NCBI GenBank assembly: GCA_000405685.1
Contig: ASPF01000006.1
Coordinates: forward strand, 1 to 56,092
Source: Candidatus Geocrenenecus sp. JGI 0000106-J15
Lineage (GTDB): Archaea > Thermoproteota > Nitrososphaeria_A > Caldarchaeales > Wolframiiraptoraceae
Direction of reading: 5' to 3'
Length of the DNA: 56,092 bases
Positions 7,810-16,791 of this stretch are shown here, piece after piece. The translations under genes were made by a program, and so were the position numbers. Within the stretch, counting starts at the first letter, position 1, and each line of letters starts with the position of its first letter. The notes beneath the pieces were generated by a model. The model saw only the letters and a list, made by a program, of their open reading frames with translations, ran no database searches and was not told the DNA's origin.

Positions 7810-10116
7810 ATGAATATTAGGCGGAGTCTTCTCCTGATCACCCTCATATCAATTGCAATGTTAGCATCCTCTCTAATCGGAGTGACGCATTCCCAAGAAG
7901 ACACTGTCCAAATAATTTTCTATATAGATACAGGTTTAGGCGGACCTATAATCATTAATGGGTGTAGTGGCTTCACTAGAATAGGAGAAAACGTAAGCTG
8001 TATTGTTGAATCTGAGATCACATACTATAATGATACAAAAATAGTTTTCAAAGGCTGGTATCAGAATCTCATAGATGGAAGCTTAGAACTAGTTACTGAA
8101 GAAAGAACTATAACGGTCACAGTCGGAGGAGAGCATCCCGAACAAAAATATACTGCATTGTATCAAGTCTATTATCTAATAGATCTTGATCTCGGTTATC
8201 AAAGAATTATTAGATGGAGACCAAGACATAGCTCATACACAATAACGGCGCAGGAGATCTGGATACCAGATAAAGGCGTAAAAAAGGTTTTTCTAGGTTG
8301 GGCTGGTGACATAACAGGTAGTAACCCAGAAATCTACATAGATAAGATTACTAGACCATTGATAGCTAAAGCGATATGGCAAACACAATACTATGTAGAT
8401 ATAATCTCGGAGTATCCCGTATCCGTGGAGAGCGGATGGTATAATGAAACCCAGAAGATCTATGTTAATCCTGTGGAACCTGTTATATATGAAAATAGCG
8501 GAGATACAAAGATCTTGCTTGAGAAATATCTTATAGATTATTGGCCTGGAGATAAAAATGACTTAGAAGTTAGTAAAGACTCTTTCGAGCTGGTGGTAGA
8601 TTCACCTTTAACGATAAAGGCGTTTTGGAAGAAACTTCACCACGTAGTTCTAGAATCAGATTACGTAAAACTAGTACTCCTTGATGAATGGATAAGAGAA
8701 AACGATAAGTTAATCTTTAATCAATTAGAACAAGAAATTATCTGGGTTAACGGTACTAGAATAGTCTTCGATAAATGGGTAAATGACATATCTTCACTCA
8801 ATAAAGACATAGAAGTCACGGTAACCAGTCCAATAAGAGCTCGGGCTATCTGGAGAGTCTACTATCTTGTCTCAGTAGAATCTTCTGAACCTGATATTAC
8901 TATAAAAGCTAATAAGCTAGGCTGGACTGAGAAGGGAAGTAACGTTGTTATTGATGCAACCCCCATAGAGAGAGAACTGGGGAAAGGAGTCAAGGCATTA
9001 TTTAGAGAATGGAGCGGAAACATTATAAGCGCAGACCCAGTATTAAAAATCTCAAACTTAAACTATCCAATAATAATTAAAGCATTATGGAATAAGAAGT
9101 ATCTTGTCACTATTGATGCACCTGAGAAGGCTGGCATGAAGAAAGAAACATGGATATTAGAGGATGAGAAGTACGTTATCGTAGCTCCAATACAAGTCTC
9201 TATAAATAATTCAACAAGAATGGTTTTCAATGATTGGAATGGATGCAGTATCGTCAAAGACAATGTATGTACTCTAAGCAATGTTAAACAGCCTCTAACA
9301 ATTAAAGCAAACTACTTCATAGAGAAGAGAGTAAGAATAGAAGCAATATCATTAAATAATGAGGTCATAGAAGACGTATATTTCATCATTAAACATGAAT
9401 CAGGTGAGATAAAGCAGCTGTCCTCAAGAAATATTGTATGGATAAAGATAGGAAGCTGGACAATTCAGAATGCTACTTGGAGAGAATACGATGTTACTTC
9501 AACAAGAGAATTTAAGATAACTGAAGACTCAAATGAATTCCTTAGAGTATCAGTAAGAATATTTAGATTATCATTTAAGATTAACGATTATCTAGGTTTC
9601 CCAGCTAAAGATGCAGCGATAATCATTAAAACAATTGATGGGAAAACAATATATGAAGGTAGAACAGATGAAAACGGGTTGTTAGAGAACGTCGGTCCCT
9701 TACCTCCATTAGACATGATTGCATACATCAATTACATGGACTATCAAATAATGAAAGATGTAAATATTAGGACTTCAAGCCCAATCTACATAACTGTACC
9801 TTTGTCTCAGACATTATTACAACTAATCATTGTTACACTTATAGCTGCCGGCTCACTAACTACTTTTACCATTATTAGGAGGATTCGAAAAGCAAGGAAG
9901 ATAATACCCACTGAAATACCTATACCGCCAGAGCTACCTCCTCCTACAATAAGCTTGGATGAAACTATTAAAGAAATTGAAGTTAGAAAAGCTACTTCGG
10001 TGACTCTTGAAGACGTACTAGAAAAACTAAAAGAAAGCGGTGAAAAACCTGAAGATATCTTAGGAGAACTAGTTGAAAAAGTTGAAGAGAAGAAAAAGGT
10101 GAGGAAAAGAAGATAA
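7810..10116 (+). CDS. Surface-anchored protein with six ~79-residue repeats
   Basis: 768 residues with a signal peptide (about 1-29: basic MNIRR then a hydrophobic run), a long extracellular part, one transmembrane helix at about 668-690 and a cytoplasmic tail ending in Lys/Arg. The extracellular part has a repeating core of the form (V/L)FxxWxGDI at about residues 80, 160, 242, 320, 397 and 473, each followed by a segment like PIxIKAxWxxxYxVxI. The period is 76-82 residues. The pattern resembles InlB B-repeat / Listeria-Bacteroides repeat beta domains. A C-terminal beta domain (about 575-660) looks like a carboxypeptidase-regulatory-like fold with TDENGLLENVGPLP. Likely a cell-surface adhesive or structural protein; partner and ligand are unknown. 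Confidence 0.75.
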   Translation: MNIRRSLLLITLISIAMLASSLIGVTHSQEDTVQIIFYIDTGLGGPIIINGCSGFTRIGENVSCIVESEITYYNDTKIVFKGWYQNLIDGSLELVTEERTITVTVGGEHPEQKYTALYQVYYLIDLDLGYQRIIRWRPRHSSYTITAQEIWIPDKGVKKVFLGWAGDITGSNPEIYIDKITRPLIAKAIWQTQYYVDIISEYPVSVESGWYNETQKIYVNPVEPVIYENSGDTKILLEKYLIDYWPGDKNDLEVSKDSFELVVDSPLTIKAFWKKLHHVVLESDYVKLVLLDEWIRENDKLIFNQLEQEIIWVNGTRIVFDKWVNDISSLNKDIEVTVTSPIRARAIWRVYYLVSVESSEPDITIKANKLGWTEKGSNVVIDATPIERELGKGVKALFREWSGNIISADPVLKISNLNYPIIIKALWNKKYLVTIDAPEKAGMKKETWILEDEKYVIVAPIQVSINNSTRMVFNDWNGCSIVKDNVCTLSNVKQPLTIKANYFIEKRVRIEAISLNNEVIEDVYFIIKHESGEIKQLSSRNIVWIKIGSWTIQNATWREYDVTSTREFKITEDSNEFLRVSVRIFRLSFKINDYLGFPAKDAAIIIKTIDGKTIYEGRTDENGLLENVGPLPPLDMIAYINYMDYQIMKDVNIRTSSPIYITVPLSQTLLQLIIVTLIAAGSLTTFTIIRRIRKARKIIPTEIPIPPELPPPTISLDETIKEIEVRKATSVTLEDVLEKLKESGEKPEDILGELVEKVEEKKKVRKRR

Positions 10117-10127
10117 AGTATAAAATA

Positions 10128-10997
10128 TTAGCTTCGGTAAGAGTATTTTAAGACTAGATCGTTAATCTTGACATTCAATCTCTCTGCTATCGGACTACAT
10201 TTAGCAATTAGTGGAAAGAATATATTTTTTCTATCTTCTAAAACCTCATAATTAGCCATGCCCTTTGAGATAATAAATTCATGCTGCTTGATTAAATGAT
10301 TTAATTCTTCAGAGTAAGGATGAATACCTGTATCTTCTTCACCATTTGAGGAAAGAACTATCGAAACGTTAGGCAAACTATCTAAACCTGCTGACACTAG
10401 ATCATCTATAGTAGCATCGTTTACAATCGCTCCACCTTTTACTACAATAGTTATACGGTTAAATTCTCTACCTCTAAGATCAAGTAATGTTTCTAAAAGC
10501 AGTCTATCAGTATAAATCTCTCCAGTATTATCTAAGAAATAAAGTAGATTATTAGAAGAATCTGCTGTCACTCTAAACCTATAATAGTCATTTATTGCTA
10601 AGCCTTTTCTGAATGCAGTTGTTAACATCTTCTCAAAATCAGATAAATCAACAGTAACTATATCTATTGTATTGCCTACGATAGACAGCTTAACAGCTGT
10701 TTCTAGCTTATCTTGACTAATATCAACTAGTTTCTTCATCATCGGGTAAAGATTTGATACAACCTGGTTACTGATCTTCTTTATCTCCTTAAAGGGATCA
10801 TTTACACCAGTGACTCTTCTAATCATCTTGAATAGTTCAAAAGAGATCTCAATAGGAGTCTTATCCCAGTTAGAGACAATTATCGAGAAAGCATTTAGTA
10901 GTATTTCTTTTCTAGATTGCTCATCTTTCCCAGCTAGTTTAGATGCGAGGTTCACAGTTCTAAGCATGCATGGAACACAATCGGTGGTCAGCTTCAT
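10128..10997 (-). CDS. DUF89/ARMT1-like metal-dependent phosphatase
   Basis: The 289-residue protein shows the DUF89 (PF01937) signature in order: N-terminal CVPC at residues 7-10, GNTIDIV at about 108-114, the metal-binding LDNTGE at about 155-160, VVKGGAIVNDAT at about 185-196 and SKGMANYE near 245. Characterised relatives are metal-dependent phosphatases proposed to act on phosphometabolites (damage control); the substrate here is unknown. It is followed on the same strand by no close partner. The stop is 12 bases from the end of the convergent surface-protein gene. Confidence 0.85.
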   Translation of the reverse strand: MKLTTDCVPCMLRTVNLASKLAGKDEQSRKEILLNAFSIIVSNWDKTPIEISFELFKMIRRVTGVNDPFKEIKKISNQVVSNLYPMMKKLVDISQDKLETAVKLSIVGNTIDIVTVDLSDFEKMLTTAFRKGLAINDYYRFRVTADSSNNLLYFLDNTGEIYTDRLLLETLLDLRGREFNRITIVVKGGAIVNDATIDDLVSAGLDSLPNVSIVLSSNGEEDTGIHPYSEELNHLIKQHEFIISKGMANYEVLEDRKNIFFPLIAKCSPIAERLNVKINDLVLKYSYRS

Positions 10998-11026
10998 GAT
11001 TAGCCCACTACCTGAAAACGTCTAGG

Positions 11027-11293
11027 CTACTTGATATCGCCTGTCTCAGACATTTTCTTATCTTCGTATGGTGCAACATGCCTCCTATAGAATTCTTGAA
11101 TTACACAAGAAAGTACGCCAATTGCTCTATTGTAATTAAAGTATCTAGGAGGATATAAATGGAGAAGAAGTCTAAAGATGACATAGTTAATTTGTCCATC
11201 AAGATCTTCAACTGGAGTTTTTCTAAGCTCATCTATCAAGGCATCAATCTTAGGGTCCAGCCTCTCTCTATAATCTTTTTTAATATAAGGCAT
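11027..11293 (-). CDS. Small conserved protein, DUF6899-like
   Basis: 88 residues beginning MPYIKKDYRERLDPKIDAL, followed by INYVIFRLLLHLYPPRYFNYNRAIGVL, EFYRRHVAPYEDKK and TGDIK at the end. I recognise this as the small helical family found scattered in bacteria, archaea and phages (DUF6899-like). Function is unknown. It lies 29 bases upstream of the DUF89 gene on the same strand, so the two may be co-transcribed. Confidence 0.65.
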   Translation of the reverse strand: MPYIKKDYRERLDPKIDALIDELRKTPVEDLDGQINYVIFRLLLHLYPPRYFNYNRAIGVLSCVIQEFYRRHVAPYEDKKMSETGDIK

Positions 11294-11345
11294 ACTTGGT
11301 AGTTTATTCTACTACTATATTTGTTTTATCTGAAGAGGGATCAGT

Positions 11346-12632
11346 CTACTCATTATTCTTTGAAAATAGCTGGAGTAGCTCTGACCAAGACAATAGATAG
11401 ACATCTAATCTACTTCCCTTCTCGATCTTCTCTATTTTCTTAGGAATCTTTATGAAGCCATTAGAAGTTATTAATGGTCTAATCATAGATGAATCTCCAA
11501 GAATAGGTCTAGCAATAAATTTATCCCCATTCTTGACCAGCTTTACAAAACGTATTCTCGTAAATGAAATGTACTCTCTGACATGTAGGTCTTCACCCAT
11601 TTCTGCAGATATTCTTGGAAATGATTCCTTAATCGGTAAACCCTGCATATAGGACAATAATGGAATCAATATGTTTATCACTCCACTGATAGTGGATTGA
11701 ACATGTCCTGGAAGCAGTATAACAGGTTTTCCATCAATTAGTACTATGCTGGTTGCCCGACCTGGCTGGACTTCTAATCCTCTAGCTATTGGTATACTAC
11801 TTGGTAGCTTAGATAAAGTTATCCAACATAGATCTCTAGGTCCAAGTGAGACTCCTCCAATAGTTACACAGACATCGTTTTCTCTAAGAGAACTCTTAAC
11901 AACTTCAACTATCTGATCAGGAGAATCGGGAACTGTGTTAAATCTTGTAGGAATTCCACCGTATTCCTCAACATAATAAGAGACCATAATTGAAGATGTT
12001 TCAAGTTTTTTTCCATTGGTCTCCTTGATGTTTGATGTTAATTCGTCTCCAACACCTATTAATGCAACCCTAGGCTTAGCATAAACTTTCACTCTATATC
12101 TTCCAATATCTAGTAGATATTTTATAGTTTGTGGTCGGATGATATCTCCTCTCTTCTGAACGACTTCTCCACTCTGTATATCTGCTCCTTCGAATGTCAC
12201 ATACTCTCCCTTCTTGATAGATTCTAGAATCTCTATGTATTCTCCATGCAGTCTAGTTCTCTCAACAGGTATTACTGCATCAGCATTCTTCGGTATTCTA
12301 GATCCTGTTACAACATAGACGGCTTCTCCCTCCTTAATCTCTAGGTTATGTTCTCTGATGGAATCTATTCTTCCTGCAATTTTTAATCTTACTGGATTAA
12401 TTGTAGACGCTCCTGAAGTATCAGAGCTTCTAACAGCATATCCATCAAAATGAGCAATACTCTCTCTCGGCAGAGAGATGGTAGAAATTATATCTTCAGC
12501 TAAAACATAACCTAACGATTCTTGAACATCTCTATCTATAATCCTAGGAGACAGCCTAGAAATATTCAGGATTCTTTCCAGCGCCTTATCTGGTGAAACA
12601 TACTTAAAATATTTCTCAATTTGTTCATCCAT
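11346..12632 (-). CDS. moeA: Molybdopterin molybdenumtransferase MoeA
   Basis: Inserts molybdate or, in hyperthermophiles often tungstate, into adenylylated molybdopterin. 428 residues with domain order typical of MoeA: N-terminal SLPRESIAHFDGYAV at about 54-69, the domain II beta region with VTGSRIPKNADAVIPVE, domain III with IGVGDEL, VTIGGVSLGPRD and LLPGHVQST, then the C-terminal beta-barrel domain IV. No C-terminal periplasmic-binding fusion is present. The other cofactor genes moaB and moaC are 750 bases away, separated by the S4 gene. Confidence 0.93.
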   Translation of the reverse strand: MDEQIEKYFKYVSPDKALERILNISRLSPRIIDRDVQESLGYVLAEDIISTISLPRESIAHFDGYAVRSSDTSGASTINPVRLKIAGRIDSIREHNLEIKEGEAVYVVTGSRIPKNADAVIPVERTRLHGEYIEILESIKKGEYVTFEGADIQSGEVVQKRGDIIRPQTIKYLLDIGRYRVKVYAKPRVALIGVGDELTSNIKETNGKKLETSSIMVSYYVEEYGGIPTRFNTVPDSPDQIVEVVKSSLRENDVCVTIGGVSLGPRDLCWITLSKLPSSIPIARGLEVQPGRATSIVLIDGKPVILLPGHVQSTISGVINILIPLLSYMQGLPIKESFPRISAEMGEDLHVREYISFTRIRFVKLVKNGDKFIARPILGDSSMIRPLITSNGFIKIPKKIEKIEKGSRLDVYLLSWSELLQLFSKNNE

Positions 12633-12826
12633 ACTGCAAACAAGCCTCCAGCTTACTAATATTTAATGATTCTATAATTTTGCAGATATGTTTACAAACA
12701 TAGTGTAAGAACAAAAAGTCAACTGAGAATCTTTTTATAGATAGAACATAAGTATAGAATAGAAAGAATAACATTGAAGATATGAGGGGAGGTTAATAAG
12801 GAAGCGCCAATGCTATTCTATCTAGT

Positions 12827-13312
12827 ATGGGAGACCCGAAGAGGCCTAGAAAACAATATGAGACGCCTGGTCATCCATGGAAGTCGGATAGGTTATCTAA
12901 TGAGCTTCAGCTTCTTGGAGAGTATGGTTTAAGAAATAAGAGGGAGCTCTGGAGAGCAGAAACTATTCTTAGAAAGATTAGAGCACAAGCTAGATCTTTA
13001 TTCGTCCTCACAGGTGAGAAGAGAATTCAAGAAGAGAATAGGCTCATACAGAGACTATATAAGATGGGGCTTGTAGATCAGAATGCGACTGCAGACGATA
13101 TATTAAAACTAAATGTTAGAGATATCCTAGAAAGAAGACTTCAAACAGTTGTGTTCAAGCTTGGATATGCTAAGAGTATCCATCAGGCAAGGCAGCTAAT
13201 AGCTCATGGTCATGTCTACATCAAAGAGAACAAAGTTAAATCTCCAAGTTACCATTTAATGAGAGGAGAAGAAATATATATAAGAGTTACAGTACCTTTA
13301 GAAGCAAAATAG
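12827..13312 (+). CDS. rps4: Ribosomal protein S4 (archaeal, uS4)
   Basis: Small-subunit assembly protein of 161 residues. It begins MGDPKRPRKQYETPGHPW, as in archaeal S4, and carries the S4 RNA-binding fold at about 104-155 (RRLQTVVFKLGYAKSIHQARQLIAHGHVYI). Upstream is CTTTTTATAG at about 12732-12741, a good TATA match, about 90 bases before the ATG, so a short leader is implied. In many archaea S4 is flanked by S13 and S11; here it stands alone among molybdopterin genes. Confidence 0.97.
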   Translation: MGDPKRPRKQYETPGHPWKSDRLSNELQLLGEYGLRNKRELWRAETILRKIRAQARSLFVLTGEKRIQEENRLIQRLYKMGLVDQNATADDILKLNVRDILERRLQTVVFKLGYAKSIHQARQLIAHGHVYIKENKVKSPSYHLMRGEEIYIRVTVPLEAK

Positions 13313-13383
13313 CAATCTACCGATTTAATCTTCCTAGTTGACCGATAAGTTGTTTTTCAAATTCTTCTGCCATTAGCTATTTA

Positions 13384-13917
13384 TCACGACTTGGCTAGAT
13401 AGACGAAATGTGGAAATTCATTGAGAAATATCTTGAATGCGAGTTCCACCCCCCTGGGAGAGCCTGGAAGACATACTACAACTTTTCCTGAATAAACACC
13501 TGCTGTAGCTCTCGTTAAAACTGCTGCTGCACCTATTTGTTTATAACTCTCAAGTCTGAATATCTCTCCGAAACCTTCAGCTTCCTTATCAAGTAGCGGT
13601 TTAACAGCTTCGATAGTGACGTCTCTACTGGTTAGACCAGTCCCTCCCATGAAGACTACTACATCTACATCTCTCTTAATGGCGTTTGTAAGAGTCTTTC
13701 TAATCATATTGATGTCATCATCTAAGACATCGGTTTCAATTATCTCATGATTTCTTTCATTAATGAGTTTAATAGCTATATCCATTGTCTCATCTTCATA
13801 CGGTTTCTTCTCAATCTTTAATCTATATCTTGAAGAACTAACAGTATAGAGCATGAATCTTAGCTTCTGAGGACTTTTATGTCTATGTTCTTCATAAGGT
13901 TTAGCCGACTGCATCAT
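13384..13917 (-). CDS. moaB: Molybdenum cofactor protein MoaB/MogA family
   Basis: 177 residues with the MoCF fold: DDDINMIRKTL, VVFMGGTGLTSRDVTIEAV at about 95-113 and the substrate-binding VVCLPGSPRGVELA at about 150-163. Family members adenylylate molybdopterin before metal insertion by MoeA. It overlaps the end of moaC by 17 bases, so the two are translationally coupled. The first two codons are both ATG and either could be used. Confidence 0.93.
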   Translation of the reverse strand: MMQSAKPYEEHRHKSPQKLRFMLYTVSSSRYRLKIEKKPYEDETMDIAIKLINERNHEIIETDVLDDDINMIRKTLTNAIKRDVDVVVFMGGTGLTSRDVTIEAVKPLLDKEAEGFGEIFRLESYKQIGAAAVLTRATAGVYSGKVVVCLPGSPRGVELAFKIFLNEFPHFVYLAKS

Positions 13918-14362
13918 TCTTCACTTTTCTAACCACTCTTATATCAGTGATCACAGTATCAGGATACTGTCCATCAGCTGTCTTCTCATACATTTTCACT
14001 GCATCCCATATATTAAGTAGAGCTATACTTACTGCAGTTAATGCCTCCATCTCAACCCCTGTCCTCTCTGTAGCTTCAACTAAGACCTCAACCTCTATGC
14101 CTTGACCATTAATCTTTGAATTTACTTCTACATAGTCAAGTCTTAATGGATGGCATAGAGGAAGAAGTATAGATGTAAATTTAGCAGAATTTATTCCTGT
14201 TATTCTAGCAAGCTGTAATGGATCCCCCTTCTCGATGTTTCCAGACTTTATTCTCTCTATAGTTTCTCGGCGGAGTTTTATGAATCCTCTAGCAACAGCA
14301 GTTCTCTTAACTAAAGGTTTACCAGAAATATCTACCTGCTTTATTTCAGAAGGCATAAACAT
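13901..14362 (-). CDS. moaC: Cyclic pyranopterin monophosphate synthase MoaC
   Basis: Works with MoaA to convert GTP to cyclic pyranopterin monophosphate. 153 residues; LLPLCHPLRLDYV (about 67-79) and VEMEALTAVSIALLNIWDAVK (about 104-124) with the conserved H, E and D are diagnostic. The ATG at residue 3 is an alternative start. First gene of the moaC-moaB operon; no moaA lies in the window. Confidence 0.95.
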   Translation of the reverse strand: MFMPSEIKQVDISGKPLVKRTAVARGFIKLRRETIERIKSGNIEKGDPLQLARITGINSAKFTSILLPLCHPLRLDYVEVNSKINGQGIEVEVLVEATERTGVEMEALTAVSIALLNIWDAVKMYEKTADGQYPDTVITDIRVVRKVKNDAVG

Positions 14363-14454
14363 ACTATCTAAAGAGCATTCTTAAAGATATTCTTGGCTGA
14401 GCTTAAGCCTTGGAGAAAAAGATTTAACTAACTTATGAAGAAGTTATAAGGGTT

Positions 14455-14946
14455 ATGAAGATTCTGTGGGCACCGTGGAGGATGAAATATATTAGAAGAT
14501 TCGAGGATAAAGAAGATAATGGATGTATCTTCTGTAGAGGGATCCAGCAAAACAATGATAGAGAGAATCTTATCTTATACAGAGGTAAACACTGCTTTGT
14601 CATCTTGAATAAGTATCCATACAACTCTGGGCATTTGATGATCGCACCGCTTAGGCATATAGGAGAATTAGAGAAGCTAAGTGAAGAAGAATTAAATGAG
14701 TTGATGAGATTAACTGTTTTATGTGTTAAGATACTTAAGAAAGAGTATAGACCGAGCGGATTAAATGTTGGTGTAAATATAGGTAGAGCAGCAGGCGCTG
14801 GCATAGAAGACCACATACATCTTCATATAGTTCCTAGATGGGTTGGAGATACAAACTTCATGCCTATAATATCTGAGACAAAAATAATGCCTGAGCTACC
14901 TCTAGAAACATATGATAGACTGAAGAAGTATTTTAGAGAGAAATAG
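14455..14946 (+). CDS. HIT-family nucleotide hydrolase/phosphorylase
   Basis: 163-residue histidine-triad protein. The triad is HIHLHIV at about 119-125, preceded by a zinc-type CIFC at 24-27 and the LNKYPYNSGHLMIAPLRH block at about 49-66. These are typical of Ap4A-phosphorylase-like HIT proteins, which act on dinucleoside polyphosphates or nucleotide-protein adducts. Its end overlaps the end of the convergent taw1 gene by 14 bases. Confidence 0.93.
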   Translation: MKILWAPWRMKYIRRFEDKEDNGCIFCRGIQQNNDRENLILYRGKHCFVILNKYPYNSGHLMIAPLRHIGELEKLSEEELNELMRLTVLCVKILKKEYRPSGLNVGVNIGRAAGAGIEDHIHLHIVPRWVGDTNFMPIISETKIMPELPLETYDRLKKYFREK

Positions 14947-15931
14947 ATTGAGTTCCTCTAGCTATTCTATCAGAATCTAATGAAAAGTATACTGAGGATT
15001 CGTCAGCTAATAATGATACACGGCTGGGCATATCATTGGAAACAACTTTATAATTTATTAATATAGATAGTTTTCTAGAGAAATCTAATATATCTTCCAT
15101 AGTTGGCATAGCTTCTCTAGGAAGCCTCTTCTGGCTCTCTCCTACATGCATATACGCTTTACATTCTACATAGTCTGGTCTCGCAATCTTTATAAGTGAA
15201 GCATACTTCTCAACATCCTTCATATTGTATCCTTTGATAAGCGTCAACCTTATAACTTTCCTAGACCTATTAAAGCTTGGCATCAGCCTTATACTCTCGT
15301 TAAGTCTAGTCCAGCTATCATGTATAAGAGGTCTACATATTCTAATATGTGTTTCAAGGTCTGGACCATAAAGGCTAATGTAGAGATTTGTTGGTTGCGC
15401 ATCTTTATTGATTAGGTTTTCTAATCTTGACGTTAATGACGCATTAGTTACAAGGAATGTTGTCATTCCACGAGTATGTGCAAGCTTGATCAAATCAGCT
15501 AAGTATGGATAAAGTGTTGGCTCACCATCTAAGGAGATAGCAATATTATTTGGTTCTAAAGCCTCTTTGAATAGCTTTTTATCAACATCTGGATTTCCTT
15601 TAAATCCTGAAAGAAGCTGCCTCTGTTCTAAGATAAGCTTATCCAATATTTCTTCTGGATAATCCCATTCACCTTCGTATACAGCAATTCTGTTGATAGT
15701 ATGGAATCTCCAGCAAAATATACACATCATGTTACAATATTGAAGACTTGGAGTCATCTGGAGACATCTATGACTCTCTACTCCATACCAGCTCTTGTAG
15801 CAGTGTTTGCCACCTCTAAGAACATTCTTAGTCCAATGGCAGATCTTAACAGCAGAGTGGCGTCCAATTATCCTATATCCACTCTTCTTCAACCTATCTA
15901 CATCATCAATATATGTCCTCGCTGTAATCAT
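14933..15931 (-). CDS. taw1: tRNA 4-demethylwyosine synthase (Taw1/TYW1)
   Basis: Radical SAM enzyme that builds the tricyclic wyosine base at m1G37 of tRNA-Phe using pyruvate. The radical SAM cluster is C66/C70/C73 (CNMMCIFC). The second family cluster cysteines are visible as C31, C44 and C56, with spacing like the archaeal enzyme. SLDGEPTLYP is the SAM-binding GEP motif. 332 residues, complete. It is last in an operon of four minus-strand genes reaching back to 18.1 kb. Archaeal wyosine protects the reading frame at high temperature. Confidence 0.94.
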   Translation of the reverse strand: MITARTYIDDVDRLKKSGYRIIGRHSAVKICHWTKNVLRGGKHCYKSWYGVESHRCLQMTPSLQYCNMMCIFCWRFHTINRIAVYEGEWDYPEEILDKLILEQRQLLSGFKGNPDVDKKLFKEALEPNNIAISLDGEPTLYPYLADLIKLAHTRGMTTFLVTNASLTSRLENLINKDAQPTNLYISLYGPDLETHIRICRPLIHDSWTRLNESIRLMPSFNRSRKVIRLTLIKGYNMKDVEKYASLIKIARPDYVECKAYMHVGESQKRLPREAMPTMEDILDFSRKLSILINYKVVSNDMPSRVSLLADESSVYFSLDSDRIARGTQSISL

Positions 15932-15974
15932 TCATCCACCCTTAGACTATTAATATCATACAATGTAATTAAGG

Positions 15975-16790
15975 TTAAGGATCTTCTTTAAGATTTAGTA
16001 TTTCAATAGCTAATTCATCATTAGGTGCTGCTATAACTCCAAAGTTCTTACCAGCTGAAAGATCTACCTCCTCAGTTACTCCTTCTACGGTAAGTATTCT
16101 GTATGTTCCTCCCGCTAGCTTCAACAAGAATACAGGGGCCAGAAAGTCGAATGGTCTTAGATATGGTCCTAGACAGACATATCCATCTACTCGGCCAGCT
16201 ATAACGTAGCATATCTCTAAAGCTGTCGAGGCTAGGAAAGATGAGAAACCAGAATTAGATATAATTTTTTCAGTCCACTTCCTGTATCTTTCATCTCTGA
16301 TAGAACCCATACATACAATTAAGTAGGAATCTTTGAGCGAACGTACATTCGTGAGTTTCGGCTCGCCGCCAGACGCTATCACTGTGCCGTCTTTTTCGCC
16401 TATATATAATTCTCCGCTTACATGATCTATTACTCCTCCCACGATTATATCTCTAGAATTCATGGTTTTAGAAATAACTAATGTGGTTGAGTAGATCGGT
16501 ATACCTCTAGAAGCATTTCTACTTCCATCAACTGGGTCTATTAAGACATAGTAGTCAGGGTTGCCTGAGCCTGTTACTCCTAGTTCTTCTGAGATTATTG
16601 CTACATTTTTTAGTTTTTCAGTTATTATGTCTATTATTGTTCTCTCTGCTACCAAGTCAAAAGTATATGACCTATCTCCATATGCTCCAATGCTCCTAGG
16701 CTTAAGCCCCCAGCCAGACTTTATTGACTCTAGAACTATATCTCTCACTACCTCTAGGGCTTCTTCTGTCAACTTCAGCAGGTCTACCAT
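15975..16790 (-). CDS. Inositol monophosphatase/FBPase family phosphatase
   Basis: 271 residues with the lithium-sensitive phosphatase motifs: ISEELG at about 70, the metal-binding DPVDGSRNAS at about 86-95 and a C-terminal FDFLAPVFLLKLAGG in place of the usual WDxAAG. Archaeal members often hydrolyse both inositol monophosphate and fructose 1,6-bisphosphate. Inositol phosphate is a precursor of di-myo-inositol phosphate, a solute of hyperthermophiles, and of inositol lipids. It begins one base after the hydroxyacid dehydrogenase stop. Confidence 0.9.
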   Translation of the reverse strand: MVDLLKLTEEALEVVRDIVLESIKSGWGLKPRSIGAYGDRSYTFDLVAERTIIDIITEKLKNVAIISEELGVTGSGNPDYYVLIDPVDGSRNASRGIPIYSTTLVISKTMNSRDIIVGGVIDHVSGELYIGEKDGTVIASGGEPKLTNVRSLKDSYLIVCMGSIRDERYRKWTEKIISNSGFSSFLASTALEICYVIAGRVDGYVCLGPYLRPFDFLAPVFLLKLAGGTYRILTVEGVTEEVDLSAGKNFGVIAAPNDELAIEILNLKEDP

Positions 16791-16791
16791 C

